Below, piece after piece: positions 27,298 through 36,287 of a DNA stretch of 64,000 bases; within the stretch, counting starts at the first letter, position 1, and the number at the start of each line of letters is the position of its first letter. The notes beneath the pieces were generated by a model. It ran no database searches. It saw only the letters and a program-made list of their open reading frames with translations, and was not told the DNA's origin. The stretch spans positions 496,001-560,000 of the forward strand of contig CAVRVO010000013.1 in the NCBI GenBank assembly GCA_963724625.1, read 5' to 3'. The position numbers were made by a program, and so were the translations under genes. This DNA is from DATBVX01 sp963724625 (lineage in GTDB: Bacteria; Pseudomonadota; Gammaproteobacteria; Steroidobacterales; Steroidobacteraceae).

Positions 27298-27714
27298 TCA
27301 GTCTTTCGGCGCCGGCTGCGGGTCTGGTGCAATGGCAGGATCGTCCTCCGTGTGCCGGCGCTCATCCTCCGCCACCGCCGAATCGATCAGTGAATTGAGC
27401 CGCATACCGGCCGCGAGCTGCTCGTCCGGGTGGAACACCAACTCCGGCGCAACCCGCAGCTTGAGCGAGCGCCCCACGGGACCACGCAGGAATCCCGCCA
27501 CGCGTTCGAGCCCCGCCTGTACCTTGGCAGCATCCCGCTGTTCATCGAAAAGCGCGTAGAAGATCTTGGCGCTCTTGAAATCGGGCGAGACGCGCACGTC
27601 GGTAATGGTGATGCTGCCGACGCGCGGGTCGCGGACTTCCCGCCGCAGCAGCTCACTCACGACACGCTGCAGCTCGCCCTCGATCCGCCGGCTGCGATGT
27701 GGATCGCGCGGCAT
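27298..27714 (-). CDS. rbfA: Ribosome-binding factor A
   Basis: 30S maturation factor acting on the 16S rRNA 5' end, needed in the cold. The KH-like fold is recognisable from RIEGELQRVVSELLRREVRDPRVG and ITDVRVSPDFKSAKIFY, with FHPDEQLAAGMRLNSLID near the end; 138 residues with an acidic, Pro-rich tail. It sits between infB and truB, the usual arrangement. Confidence 0.96.
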   Translation of the reverse strand: MPRDPHRSRRIEGELQRVVSELLRREVRDPRVGSITITDVRVSPDFKSAKIFYALFDEQRDAAKVQAGLERVAGFLRGPVGRSLKLRVAPELVFHPDEQLAAGMRLNSLIDSAVAEDERRHTEDDPAIAPDPQPAPKD

Positions 27715-27735
27715 ATGAACGCCTCTCTCCCGGAC

Positions 27736-30222
27736 CTACTGCAGCGTGCGTATGACCTCGACGCGCGCAAAGCATTCGATCTGGTCACCGACGCGCACGT
27801 CGTTGTAATTCTTGACGCCGATTCCGCATTCGGTTCCGGCACGCACTTCGTTGACGTCGTCCTTGAAGCGTCGCAGAGACTCGAGCGCCCCTTCGAAGAT
27901 CACGACGTTGTCGCGCAACACGCGGATCGGATTGTTCCGACGAACGAACCCGTCCATCACCATGCAACCCGCCACCGTCCCGAACTTGCTCGAGCGGAAC
28001 ACTTCGCGCACTTCCGCAAGCCCGAGGATCTGCTCCTTGACCTCCGGAGCGAGCATACCCGTCATGATCTGCCGGACGTCGTCGATGGCTTCGTAGATGA
28101 TGCTGTAATAGCGCACATCGACGTTGCCTTCCTTGATCGCATCGCGCGCTGCCGCATCCGCACGCACGTTGAAGGCAATGATCCGTGCCTTGGATGCCGC
28201 AGCCAGCGTGACATCTGACTCGGTGAGCCCACCCACGCCGCTGAAAATCACCTTAACGGCAACCTCCTCGGTGGAAAGATTGCTGAGCGCATCGCGCAAC
28301 GCTTCCGCACTGCCTTGAACGTCTGCCTTGATCAGCAGGGCTACCATGCCCGCGCGGCCGTCGCCGATCTGCGAGAACGCATCCTCCAGCTTCGCTGGTC
28401 CCTGGCGTGCAAGCTTGGTGTCGCGGAACTTGCCCTGACGATACAGCGCCACTTCGCGTGCCTTGCGCTCGCTCTCCACGGCCAGGACTTCATCACCGGC
28501 GTTCGGCGTTCCCGAAAGGCCGAGCACCACCACCGGCATCGAGGGACCCGCCGTCTCTATGGCGTTGCCACCCTCATCGAACATGGCGCGCACCCGTCCA
28601 AATTCATGTCCCGCCAGGATGTAGTCGCCAAGCTTGAGGCTCCCGCGCTTCACCAGGATCGTTGCCACCGGGCCGCGTCCCTTCTCCAGCGTTGACTCGA
28701 GCACGACGCCACCAGCGAGACCCTCGTGCGGCGCTTTGAGTTCGAGCACGTCGGCCTGCAGCACGAGTGTCTCGAGCAGTTGATCGATGCCCTGCCCCGT
28801 CTTGGCGGACACGTACACGAACAGATTCTCGCCGCCCCACTCTTCCGGGATGACGCCGTGCTTCGCGAGGTCAGACTTCACTCGCTCGGGATCGGCATCG
28901 CCTTTGTCGATCTTGTTGACGGCCACCAGGATTGGAACCTCGGCCGCACGAGCGTGCTGGATCGCCTCGATCGTCTGTGGCATCACCCCGTCGTCCGCGG
29001 CAACAACCAGCACGACGATGTCGGTAACCTGCGCGCCACGCGCGCGCATGGCCGTGAAGGCGGCATGGCCGGGCGTGTCGAGAAATGTCACGGCGCCCTT
29101 CGGCGTCTCGACGTGGTACGCACCGATGTGTTGCGTAATTCCGCCGGCTTCCCCCGCCGCAACCTTGGTGCGACGGATGTAGTCGAGGAGCGAGGTCTTG
29201 CCGTGGTCAACGTGGCCCATGACGGTCACAACCGGCGGGCGCGGCTCGCCCACCACCGCTTCGCCTTCCGTGACCTGCAGGTCCGCTTCGATGGCGTTTT
29301 CCTGGATGATCCTGGCGGCGTGGCCCATTTCCTCGATAACGAGTACCGCGGTGTCCTGATCGATGGGTTGGTTGATGGTGGCCATCACGCCCATGTTCAT
29401 CATGACCTTGATGACTTCGTTGGCCTTCACGGCCATCTTCTGCGCCAGCTCGGCCACCGTGATCGTTTCCCCGATGGCGACCTCGCGCTTCATGGGCGCG
29501 GTGGGCATTTCGAAAGCGTGCTTTGCCTCGGTCGACACAGCGGTGCTGCGCGACTTCAATCTTTTCTTCTTCTTGTAGCGCGCGCTTACATCGGTCGTGA
29601 CGTGCAGTTCGACACGACCGTAGCGAGTATGACTGTCGTCGCGCTGCTGCAGGGCGCGCTGTGCGGCTTCCTGAGTACGCCGCAGATTCTCGGCCTCTTC
29701 GCGAGCGCGCGTCTCCGCCAGGCGCTTCGCGTCTTCTTCTGCCGCCTTGCGCATCTCTTCTTCGGTGAGACGCCGCTTGCTTTCGGCTTCCACGCGTTCG
29801 CGTTCCCGGCGCTCCTGTTCGGCGCGCTCGCTCTCGAGCCGCTTCGCCTGCTCCTCGACTTCGCGTTTGCGATCCAGCTCTTCCTGTTGCAGCCGGGCCT
29901 TTTCTTCGAGCACGTCGCGCTTGATGTAAGTGCGCTGGCGGCGCACTTCGACGCTGACCGTTCGCGCACGACCTTGTACGCTGGCGAGCTTCAGCTCACT
30001 TTGCGACTTGCGCTTCAGGGTGATCTTGCGCGGCGAAGCGCCCGATTCCGCACCGTGACCGTGGCTGCGCCGCAGGTGCGTCAGCAGCTCCATCTTGGCT
30101 TCGTCACTGATGGTCGCATCGGCGCCTTCCACGGCGATGCCTGCCTGGTCGAGCTGGGCCAGCAGCCGCTCGACCGGCACTTTCAGAACTTCAGCAAATT
30201 GTGCAACTGTCACATCGGACAT
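27736..30222 (-). CDS. infB: Translation initiation factor IF-2
   Basis: GTPase that delivers initiator tRNA to the 30S subunit. The N-terminal IF2_N domain (about 1-50) is followed by a long charged, alanine/glutamate/arginine-rich coiled region (about 105-200), a second IF2_N repeat (about 250-300), and the G domain with G1 GHVDHGKT (336-343), DTPGHAAF and NKID. Domains II-IV complete the 828 residues, with EVREVFRSSKFGTVAGCMV near the C-terminus. It is part of the rimP-nusA-infB-rbfA-truB operon. A 745-codon open frame lies antisense across it but is a codon-bias artefact. Confidence 0.98.
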   Translation of the reverse strand: MSDVTVAQFAEVLKVPVERLLAQLDQAGIAVEGADATISDEAKMELLTHLRRSHGHGAESGASPRKITLKRKSQSELKLASVQGRARTVSVEVRRQRTYIKRDVLEEKARLQQEELDRKREVEEQAKRLESERAEQERRERERVEAESKRRLTEEEMRKAAEEDAKRLAETRAREEAENLRRTQEAAQRALQQRDDSHTRYGRVELHVTTDVSARYKKKKRLKSRSTAVSTEAKHAFEMPTAPMKREVAIGETITVAELAQKMAVKANEVIKVMMNMGVMATINQPIDQDTAVLVIEEMGHAARIIQENAIEADLQVTEGEAVVGEPRPPVVTVMGHVDHGKTSLLDYIRRTKVAAGEAGGITQHIGAYHVETPKGAVTFLDTPGHAAFTAMRARGAQVTDIVVLVVAADDGVMPQTIEAIQHARAAEVPILVAVNKIDKGDADPERVKSDLAKHGVIPEEWGGENLFVYVSAKTGQGIDQLLETLVLQADVLELKAPHEGLAGGVVLESTLEKGRGPVATILVKRGSLKLGDYILAGHEFGRVRAMFDEGGNAIETAGPSMPVVVLGLSGTPNAGDEVLAVESERKAREVALYRQGKFRDTKLARQGPAKLEDAFSQIGDGRAGMVALLIKADVQGSAEALRDALSNLSTEEVAVKVIFSGVGGLTESDVTLAAASKARIIAFNVRADAAARDAIKEGNVDVRYYSIIYEAIDDVRQIMTGMLAPEVKEQILGLAEVREVFRSSKFGTVAGCMVMDGFVRRNNPIRVLRDNVVIFEGALESLRRFKDDVNEVRAGTECGIGVKNYNDVRVGDQIECFARVEVIRTLQ

Positions 30223-30240
30223 GGACTTACTCTGGAGCGG

Positions 30241-31743
30241 TCAGCTCTGGTTGGCCGCTTCGAACCAGGGGGCTCGCGCGGTCATGATCAATTTGGCAGC
30301 ACGCTCGGCGTCGATCTTGCCGGCTTCGGTCAATTCATCCACCGACTGCTCGGCGAGCTCCTCGCGGGTGCGCACTCCGCCTCTCGCCAGCGTGAGCGCC
30401 AGGTCCGGGTCCATGCCATCGAGCGTCAGCAGGTCGTCAGACGGCAGCGCGGATTCGACTGTCTCCTCGCTCGCGATGGCCTGTGTAAGCAGCACGTCGC
30501 GCGCGCGACTACGAAGCTCTTTGACGATGTCCTCGTCGAATTCTTCGATCGCGGTGAGCTCGCTGGCCGGCACGTACGCGACCTCTTCGATGGTCGAGAA
30601 GCCTTCCTGCACCAGGATCGTGGCGACGTCTTCGCCCACGTCCAGCTGCTTCATGAAGGTTTCCTTGAGCTCGCGCGTTTCGGACTCGCTCTTGGCCTCG
30701 GCTGCGGTCTCGGTCATCACGTTGAGTTCCCAGCCGGTGAGCTCGCTCGCAAGGCGGATGTTCTGACCGCCGCGGCCGATGGCCTGCGAGAGCCGGTCCT
30801 CGGCCACTGCAATGTCCATGCTGTGCGAGTCTTCATCCACGACGATCGACTGGACCTCAGCCGGGGACATCGCGTTGATGACGAACTGCGCCGCATTGTC
30901 ATCCCAGGGGATGATATCGACGCGCTCGCCGGCGATTTCGTTCGACACCGCCTGTACTCGTGAACCGCGCATGCCGACGCAGGCGCCAACCGGATCGATC
31001 CGTGGATCATTGGTCTTCACCGCGATCTTGGCGCGCACGCCCGGATCGCGGGCAGCTCCCAGGATCTGGATGAGCCCCTGGCCGACTTCGGGAACCTCGA
31101 GCTTGAAGAGCTCGATCAGGAATTCTGGCGCGGTGCGCGTCAGGAACAGCTGCGGGCCGCGTGGCTCGGAGCGCACGTCGCGCAGGAAGGCCTTGATGCG
31201 ATCCTGCGAGCGCACCGGCTCGCGGGGAATCAGCTCGTCGCGGGCAATAAAGCCCTCGGCGTTACCGCCGAGGTCCACGAACACACCGTTGCGGTCAACG
31301 CGTTTGACGATACCGCTCACCAGCGTACCGACACGGTCCTTGTACTCTTCGACTACCTGGGCGCGCTCGGCCTCGCGCACTTTCTGCACGATGACCTGCT
31401 TGGCGGTTTGTGCAGCGATGCGGCCGAAGGCGACCGACTCCATTGGAACCTCGACGAATTCGCCCGGCTGCGCATCGGTCCTGATATCGGTTGCATCCTC
31501 GAGCCTCAGCTCGCGCTCTGGAAATTCCAGTTCGGTGGAATCGTCGGCGAACACCTTCCAGCGGCGGAACGTGTCGTAGTCGCCGGTCTTGCGGTCGATC
31601 GCCACGCGCGCATCCATATCCTCGCCGTGCTTCTTGCGAGTAGCTGACGCCAGAGCCGCTTCGAGCGCCTCAAAGATGATTTCCTTGTCGACACCCTTCT
31701 CGTTGGAGACGGCATCGACAACCATCAGGATTTCCTTGTTCAT
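30241..31743 (-). CDS. nusA: Transcription termination/antitermination protein NusA
   Basis: RNA polymerase-associated factor enhancing pausing and intrinsic termination and taking part in antitermination. The N-terminal domain (MNKEILMVVDAVSNEKGVDK), S1 domain (VGTLVSGIVKRVDRNGVFVD), tandem KH domains (VGACVGMRGSRVQAVSNEIA; IGRGGQNIRLASELTGWELN) and two C-terminal acidic repeats (about 365-490) are all visible, giving 500 residues. The acidic repeats are typical of proteobacteria. ATG 31743 is chosen by homology of the conserved start. It is probably autoregulated through the terminators upstream of rimP. Confidence 0.97.
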   Translation of the reverse strand: MNKEILMVVDAVSNEKGVDKEIIFEALEAALASATRKKHGEDMDARVAIDRKTGDYDTFRRWKVFADDSTELEFPERELRLEDATDIRTDAQPGEFVEVPMESVAFGRIAAQTAKQVIVQKVREAERAQVVEEYKDRVGTLVSGIVKRVDRNGVFVDLGGNAEGFIARDELIPREPVRSQDRIKAFLRDVRSEPRGPQLFLTRTAPEFLIELFKLEVPEVGQGLIQILGAARDPGVRAKIAVKTNDPRIDPVGACVGMRGSRVQAVSNEIAGERVDIIPWDDNAAQFVINAMSPAEVQSIVVDEDSHSMDIAVAEDRLSQAIGRGGQNIRLASELTGWELNVMTETAAEAKSESETRELKETFMKQLDVGEDVATILVQEGFSTIEEVAYVPASELTAIEEFDEDIVKELRSRARDVLLTQAIASEETVESALPSDDLLTLDGMDPDLALTLARGGVRTREELAEQSVDELTEAGKIDAERAAKLIMTARAPWFEAANQS

Positions 31744-31762
31744 CGTCACAAACCTCTGCAAC

Positions 31763-32209
31763 TCACAGCATCGGCACCAGCCGCGCTTTCTGGATCTGCT
31801 GGTAGGCCAGCAGCACCGGCGAACCATCCACCTCGAGCGTCACACCCTCATCGCCCGCCGCGAGCAACGCCCCGGTGAATCGCCGGCGTCCCTCGATGGG
31901 CAGAGCGAGCTGCACCTTGACCCTGCTGCCCACGAACCGGGCAAAGTGCTCGGGTGTTCTGAGTACCCGATCCAGCCCCGGCGAAGACACCTCGAGCCGG
32001 TAATGTCCCGGGATCGGATCCTGCGCGTCGAGCGCATCGCTTACCGCGTGACTGACCCGCTCGCAATCCTCGAGCCCTATTCCGTCCGGCGCGTCGATAT
32101 ACACCCGCACCAGTGCGCCCTCGCCCGCGTGCGCATGCTCGATCTCGACCAGCTCGTAGCCGAGAGCCTCGACGGTCGGCTGCAGCAGGCGGATCAGCTC
32201 GTCGCGCAT
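31763..32209 (-). CDS. rimP: Ribosome maturation factor RimP
   Basis: Helps assemble the 30S subunit; first gene of the nusA-infB operon. The 148-residue protein shows EALGYELVEIEHAHA, RVYIDAPDGIGLEDCERVSH and LEVSSPGLDRVLRTPEHF. ATG 32209 is preferred over in-frame upstream starts because the conserved domain begins within a few residues and the upstream sequence is occupied by an intrinsic terminator. Confidence 0.95.
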   Translation of the reverse strand: MRDELIRLLQPTVEALGYELVEIEHAHAGEGALVRVYIDAPDGIGLEDCERVSHAVSDALDAQDPIPGHYRLEVSSPGLDRVLRTPEHFARFVGSRVKVQLALPIEGRRRFTGALLAAGDEGVTLEVDGSPVLLAYQQIQKARLVPML

Positions 32210-32221
32210 CGGACCGCCAAG

Positions 32222-32246
32222 AAAAAAAATGGGCCCGAGGGCCCAT
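32222..32246 (-). terminator. Intrinsic terminator immediately before rimP
   Basis: On the minus strand an ATGGGCCC/GGGCCCAT stem (8 bp, 2-nt spacer) is followed by eight T residues (32229 down to 32222), a textbook intrinsic terminator. The rimP ATG follows only 12 nt later, so transcripts must read through it to express the operon. Confidence 0.85.
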
Positions 32247-32259
32247 CGAATAGACAACA

Positions 32260-32282
32260 AAAAGCCCCTCGGGGGGGCTTTT
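32260..32282 (-). terminator. Second intrinsic terminator in the rimP leader
   Basis: AAAAGCCCC (32260-32268) and GGGGCTTTT (32274-32282) form a 9-bp stem with a 5-nt loop. Read on the minus strand, the stem ends in a T-run and lies 13 bp upstream of the other terminator. Being A/T-flanked on both sides, it could also work in the plus direction. Confidence 0.8.
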
Positions 32283-32517
32283 CGCTCTTAAGCACTTGTT
32301 TTCACAAGCCCCGATCCCCCGAGCGGATCGAGGGCGCGAAGTGTAACCGATGGTTCGGGCAGAGAAAACCCCGCGGCGAGATATTGGGATCGCGCCTCAA
32401 TACAAAAGAGTGGTTGAACTCCTGGCTCCACCTCGGTGGTTTCACCTTGAAGGTGGCACAAAAACCAAGAACCGGCGCAACCATCTTCGCCATCCACGGC
32501 GACTGGCATTCCGACCA

Positions 32518-33060
32518 CTAGCCACCGCGAGCGGGCGCGGGCCCGATGACGGCCACTTTTACCTCCGGAAGCGTACGGTTGAGCGCCAGGAGCTTGCGCA
32601 GCACCTCGAGCGCATCCCGGGCCGCCTTCAGCTCCGCTTCATCAGACTGCGGAGACGTGAGCAACTGCCCGCCGCGCACGCAGTAGCGATGCCTCACGAG
32701 ATAGGCGCGCGTCGCCGGATTGGTGGTATCGCTGCCCACATGCGCCGTCAGGTTGCTGAGAATCTCGTAGTTGGCGGCGTCCACGAACGTGAAAGACATC
32801 AGTGTCTGGCTGCCGGGCGCGGTGAGCTCCACGCTGATGCTGGTGAGATCGCGGTCACGAAAGAACGCACTGGCCTGCACGATGTGCATGGTGCCGATAT
32901 TGCCGACTGTCAGCGGATCGGCCGACAACAGGTGCAGATCGCCGACGCCCGAGGAGTCCGGCGCGGTCGTGAAACAGGCGGGCATCGCCGCCGCGCTGAG
33001 CTCACTTGCTGCGAGCAGGGCCGCTCCAATCAGCAATCGCATGCCAGTTGCGATACGCAT
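32518..33060 (-). CDS. Hypothetical exported protein
   Basis: A 180-residue protein with an N-terminal signal peptide (MRLLIGAALLAASELSAAA, cleavage near residue 25). The mature part begins with a Cys-containing CFTTAPDSSG and has a mixed beta-rich stretch (MHIVQASAFF, SVELTAPGSQTLMSFTFVD), then an alanine/leucine-rich helix (AELKAARDALEVLRKLLALN). I do not recognise the family. It starts 3 bp after the S9 peptidase stop with GAGAG upstream, so the two are probably co-transcribed. Confidence 0.7.
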   Translation of the reverse strand: MRIATGMRLLIGAALLAASELSAAAMPACFTTAPDSSGVGDLHLLSADPLTVGNIGTMHIVQASAFFRDRDLTSISVELTAPGSQTLMSFTFVDAANYEILSNLTAHVGSDTTNPATRAYLVRHRYCVRGGQLLTSPQSDEAELKAARDALEVLRKLLALNRTLPEVKVAVIGPAPARGG

Positions 33061-33063
33061 GTT

Positions 33064-35172
33064 TCAACTCTCCTTGAGCCAGCGCGCCAGCCACGCCTGC
33101 ACTTCCTGATAGAAGTAGCGACTGTCCTCGCCCTTGAGTATCCAGTGGTTCTCATCCGGGAAGATGATGAAGCGGCTCGGTACCTTCTGGCGCTGAAGGA
33201 CAGTCCAGTACTCGATCGCATTGTTGAGCGGCACACGGTAGTCATGCTCACCCACTGTCACCAGCGCCGGCGTCTTGAAGCGCGCGGCGTAACGAATCGG
33301 GTTCTGCTGGCGCCAGACCGCGCCCTGTTCCCAGGGCGGCCCCCCATTCATGACTTCGCGGCCATAGACGGTATCGCTCGTCCCGTATTGGGATTCCAGA
33401 TTGATCAGGCCGGCGTGGCTGATGAGACACCGATAGCGCGTCGTGCTCGCTTGCAGCCAATTGGAAAGATGGCCACCGTAACTCGCGCCGCCGGCGCACT
33501 GCTGTGAGCCGTCGATGAAAGCGAAGCGCTTGATGGCCTCATCGGCGGCCTGGTTGATTTCATCGCCGGGCGTCTTCAGTGGATCACCCTGAATGGCCTG
33601 CGCGAACTTTTCCCCAAATCCGGTCGACCCGGTGTAGTTCGTCAGCAGGACTACATAGCCGGGTGCCGCGAGCAGATGGTAATTCCAGCGCAACACGAAC
33701 TGGTCACGCCACATCGAGTGCGGCCCGCCGTGGATCACGACGAACAGCGGGTACTTCTTATCCGCATCGAAGGCCGGCGGCAGAACGAGCATGTTATGAA
33801 TCTGACGGCCGCGACGACTGGTAAATGAAAACTCGCGTACCGGCTGCCAGTCGATCTGCGCAGCGCGCGCAGCGTTGAAACTGCTGAGCGCGACATGCCG
33901 GCCCGCCACGGGATCGAGCCTCACAATTTCGGCTGGCGAGGTCGAGCTCTCCCAGTTCGCGAATAGGCGCGGTTCGGCAGCCTTCGAGGCAATGCTGAGA
34001 TTCGAATACGCACCGCTCGACATTGGGTAGGCCAGGCGTGCGGCACCGCCGGATGCGGGCATTACGTACAGCTTTTCGTGGCCGGCATCCTCGGCGAGCG
34101 CAAAGATTTCCCGACCGTCGGGCGCGATGTCGAAACTGGAGACAGAGCGATCCAGGCCAGGGCTCACGATCCTGGCAGCGCCGCCCTGCGGCCATCCGAC
34201 TGAAGCGACGCGACTCAGGCTGTAGATCGTGCCGTTGTCTGGCTCGAAGAGTCCGTAAAGCGTGCCGCCGTCAGGAGCGAATTGCGGATCGCTCCACGAG
34301 CCGTCCGCAGGCGTGAGCTGCTGAGGCTCACCCCCATCGACATCCACCCGGAACAGCAATGAGTGCGTGAATGCATACGCCGCAGCATTGAGGTCATTGC
34401 TGGCAACGAAAACGATGCTGCGCCCATCCGGCGCCCAGATTGCGTCAAGTTCCTCGCCCGAATCCGTGCGATGGCCCGCGAACCCCGCCGATGTCACCAG
34501 CTTCGAACCCGCGAGCAGATCCTTCGCCTCGGCGCCCGGTTGCAAGGACTGCACCAGCACGTGCGACTGGAGCTCCGGCTCCAGCCACTGGTCCCAGTGG
34601 CGAATCGGGAACGTGTCATAGACCCGCGCTTCGTACTTGCGTGCCTTGTGCTCCTCCGCAATACGCTTGTTATCCTGGTCGGTCATTGCGCCGGCATAGA
34701 CGGTGCTGACAAAAAGCAGCCGCGAGCCGTCGGGTGAGAACTGAGGCGAGCGCGCGCCGGTCGAGACGTTGGTCACCCGCGCGGCCTCGCCTCCGGCTGC
34801 GACGTCGAGGACGTAGATCTGCTCCACTTCATCGCCGTCCCGCTTGGTCGAGAAGGCAATCCGTCGACTGTCCGCACTCCACGCAACATCGTTCTCGCGC
34901 GCCTTGTTGGATGTGAGCCGTCGCGGCTCGGCGCTGCCATCGCCCGGAACGATCCACAGATCGGCGGCCTTCTCCTTGTCATCGTATGCTGGCTCGTTCA
35001 CCAGGAAGACCACCCACTTGCCGTCCGGGCTCGCTACCGGAGCACCCACGCGCTTCATCAGCCACAGGTCTTCATGCGTGATCGCGTGCTTCGCCTCCTG
35101 CGCGTGCGCGGCCGCACTTCCGGCTGATGCGATCACGAGTGCGGCCGCCAGTCGCGCGACGAACTGTCTCAT
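33064..35172 (-). CDS. Exported S9-family prolyl oligopeptidase / dipeptidyl-aminopeptidase
   Basis: A 702-residue serine peptidase with signal peptide (LAAALVIASAGSAAAHA). An N-terminal seven-bladed beta-propeller built of WD40-like PD40 repeats (for example VASPDGKWVVFLV, SPQFSPDGSRLLFVS, DAIWAPDGRSIVFVAS) is followed by the alpha/beta-hydrolase domain. The catalytic triad is visible: Ser564 in GGASYGGHLSNW, Asp644 in GEHDYRVPL and His676 in PDENHWIL. It probably trims peptides in the periplasm. ATG 35172 has a strong AGGAGAT just upstream. Confidence 0.93.
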   Translation of the reverse strand: MRQFVARLAAALVIASAGSAAAHAQEAKHAITHEDLWLMKRVGAPVASPDGKWVVFLVNEPAYDDKEKAADLWIVPGDGSAEPRRLTSNKARENDVAWSADSRRIAFSTKRDGDEVEQIYVLDVAAGGEAARVTNVSTGARSPQFSPDGSRLLFVSTVYAGAMTDQDNKRIAEEHKARKYEARVYDTFPIRHWDQWLEPELQSHVLVQSLQPGAEAKDLLAGSKLVTSAGFAGHRTDSGEELDAIWAPDGRSIVFVASNDLNAAAYAFTHSLLFRVDVDGGEPQQLTPADGSWSDPQFAPDGGTLYGLFEPDNGTIYSLSRVASVGWPQGGAARIVSPGLDRSVSSFDIAPDGREIFALAEDAGHEKLYVMPASGGAARLAYPMSSGAYSNLSIASKAAEPRLFANWESSTSPAEIVRLDPVAGRHVALSSFNAARAAQIDWQPVREFSFTSRRGRQIHNMLVLPPAFDADKKYPLFVVIHGGPHSMWRDQFVLRWNYHLLAAPGYVVLLTNYTGSTGFGEKFAQAIQGDPLKTPGDEINQAADEAIKRFAFIDGSQQCAGGASYGGHLSNWLQASTTRYRCLISHAGLINLESQYGTSDTVYGREVMNGGPPWEQGAVWRQQNPIRYAARFKTPALVTVGEHDYRVPLNNAIEYWTVLQRQKVPSRFIIFPDENHWILKGEDSRYFYQEVQAWLARWLKES

Positions 35173-35203
35173 TACATCTCCTTGCGGGAACTCGGGCTTT
35201 CGA

Positions 35204-36184
35204 TCAGAGCACGTCGAGCAGGATCTTGCCGATATGTTGGCTCGATTCCATCAGCTCATGCGCCCGCCGGGCATCGACGAGCGGGAACCGAGCATGAATC
35301 GGCGGCTGCAGTTCATGGCTGGCAAACAACGGCCAAACGCGCGAGCGCAGCGCTTGGGCGAGCCGTCCCTTCTGCTCGACGGATTGCGGGCGCAATGTGG
35401 AGGCCATCAGACTCAGACGCTTCTGAAACAGGTAACGCAGATCGAGCTGCGCCTCGTGCCCGCCGAGCGTCGCGATCAGGGCGATTCGTCCCTCGATCGC
35501 CGCTGCCGCGATGTTCCGGGCAAGATAGGCCGCACCAACCATATCGAGAATGACATCGGCGCCGCGGCCAGCCGTGGCCTCTTTCACCGCCAGGACAAAA
35601 TCCTCAGTACGGTAGTTGATAGCACGCTCGGCTCCCAGGGCGACACACGCTGCGCACTTTTCGTCGCTGCCGGCAGTGACGATGACACGCGCATCAAATG
35701 CCTTTGCCAGTTTGATTGCGGTTGTGCCGATGCCGCTCGAACCGCCATGAACGAGCAATGTTTCGCCGGCGCGCAGCTGCGCGCGCTCAAAGATGTTGTG
35801 ATACACCGTAAAGAACGTTTCCGGGAGCGCCGCGGCTTCGTGCACGCCGATGCCCTCCGGAATTGGCAGGCACTGCACCGCGGGCGCGACGGCATATTCC
35901 GCGTAGCCCCCGCCCGCCAACAGCGCGCAAACGGCTGCACCGCGTGGCAGCGCAGTGACGCCCGCGCCACAGTCGACGATTTCACCGGAGACCTCGAGAC
36001 CCGGAATATCGGTGATCCCCGCAGGCGGCGCGTAGCGCCCTGTCCTCTGCAGGATGTCCGGTCGATTCACGCCGGCCGCGGCGACGCGGATCAGCACTTC
36101 GCCCGGTCCCACTGCGGGAACGGGTCGCTGCACGGCGCGCAGGACTTCTGGCCCTCCGGGTTCGGCGATCTCGATCGCCGTCAT
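35204..36184 (-). CDS. Zinc-independent NAD(P)H:quinone oxidoreductase (MDR family, PIG3-like)
   Basis: Medium-chain dehydrogenase/reductase without the zinc cysteines. The N-terminal GroES-like domain (GVNRPDILQRTGRYAPP, IPGLEVSGEIVDCGAGV) and the Rossmann domain (LLVHGGSSGIGTTAIKLAK) resemble PIG3/QOR quinone reductases, which reduce quinones or enals with NADPH. ATG 36184 opens with the family-like MTAIEIAEPGGPEV and gives 326 residues; a GTG at 36205 would add seven. A TATAAT on the minus strand at 36222-36217 would put the transcript start just ahead of the ATG. Confidence 0.88.
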   Translation of the reverse strand: MTAIEIAEPGGPEVLRAVQRPVPAVGPGEVLIRVAAAGVNRPDILQRTGRYAPPAGITDIPGLEVSGEIVDCGAGVTALPRGAAVCALLAGGGYAEYAVAPAVQCLPIPEGIGVHEAAALPETFFTVYHNIFERAQLRAGETLLVHGGSSGIGTTAIKLAKAFDARVIVTAGSDEKCAACVALGAERAINYRTEDFVLAVKEATAGRGADVILDMVGAAYLARNIAAAAIEGRIALIATLGGHEAQLDLRYLFQKRLSLMASTLRPQSVEQKGRLAQALRSRVWPLFASHELQPPIHARFPLVDARRAHELMESSQHIGKILLDVL

Positions 36185-36216
36185 ATTGCGCGGGATGTCT
36201 GCCACGATTGCGACGC

Positions 36217-36224
36217 ATTATACT
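36217..36224. promoter_or_regulatory. Overlapping -10 elements of two divergent promoters
   Basis: The 8-bp ATTATACT reads TATACT on the plus strand (36219-36224, toward ligK) and TATAAT on the minus strand (36222-36217, toward the quinone oxidoreductase). Neither direction shows a good -35, so an activator may be needed. Confidence 0.4.
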
Positions 36225-36287
36225 TTGCGCGTTCATGAGGTCGGCTCGAAATTCCTGTCCGCGAGGTGATATCCCATTAACAAGCAT

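Larger units (their letters stand above)
32210..32345 (-). promoter_or_regulatory. Promoter and attenuator-like leader of the rimP-nusA-infB operon
   Basis: A -10-like TACACT (minus strand, 32345-32340) with a GC-rich discriminator gives a predicted start near 32,333; the -35 is weak. The roughly 124-nt leader then holds four hairpins in a row: a 9-bp stem (32309-32317 with 32325-32333, using a G-U pair only on the minus transcript), a CTTGT/ACAAG hairpin (32295-32308), and the two intrinsic terminators. Rfam has a family of structured rimP leaders with premature terminators in proteobacteria; this element fits that idea. The rest of the 308-bp gap up to 32,517 holds two more small hairpins (around 32430-32460) and short open frames I do not support as genes. 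Confidence 0.65.

Noticed and set aside
28726..30963. Open frame of 745 codons antisense to infB
   Set aside because: It mirrors infB, a strongly conserved gene, and its protein is low-complexity (Leu/His/Arg-rich) without a family. High-GC codon bias explains it.
32288..32518. Two short minus-strand open frames between rimP and the exported protein
   Set aside because: They overlap each other in different frames, lack ribosome-binding sites and cross the leader promoter and hairpins. One could be a leader peptide, but nothing supports it.
32280..32520. A tRNA (metY-like) gene upstream of rimP, as in enterics
   Set aside because: No cloverleaf, TTCGA-type T-loop or anticodon arm could be found on either strand.
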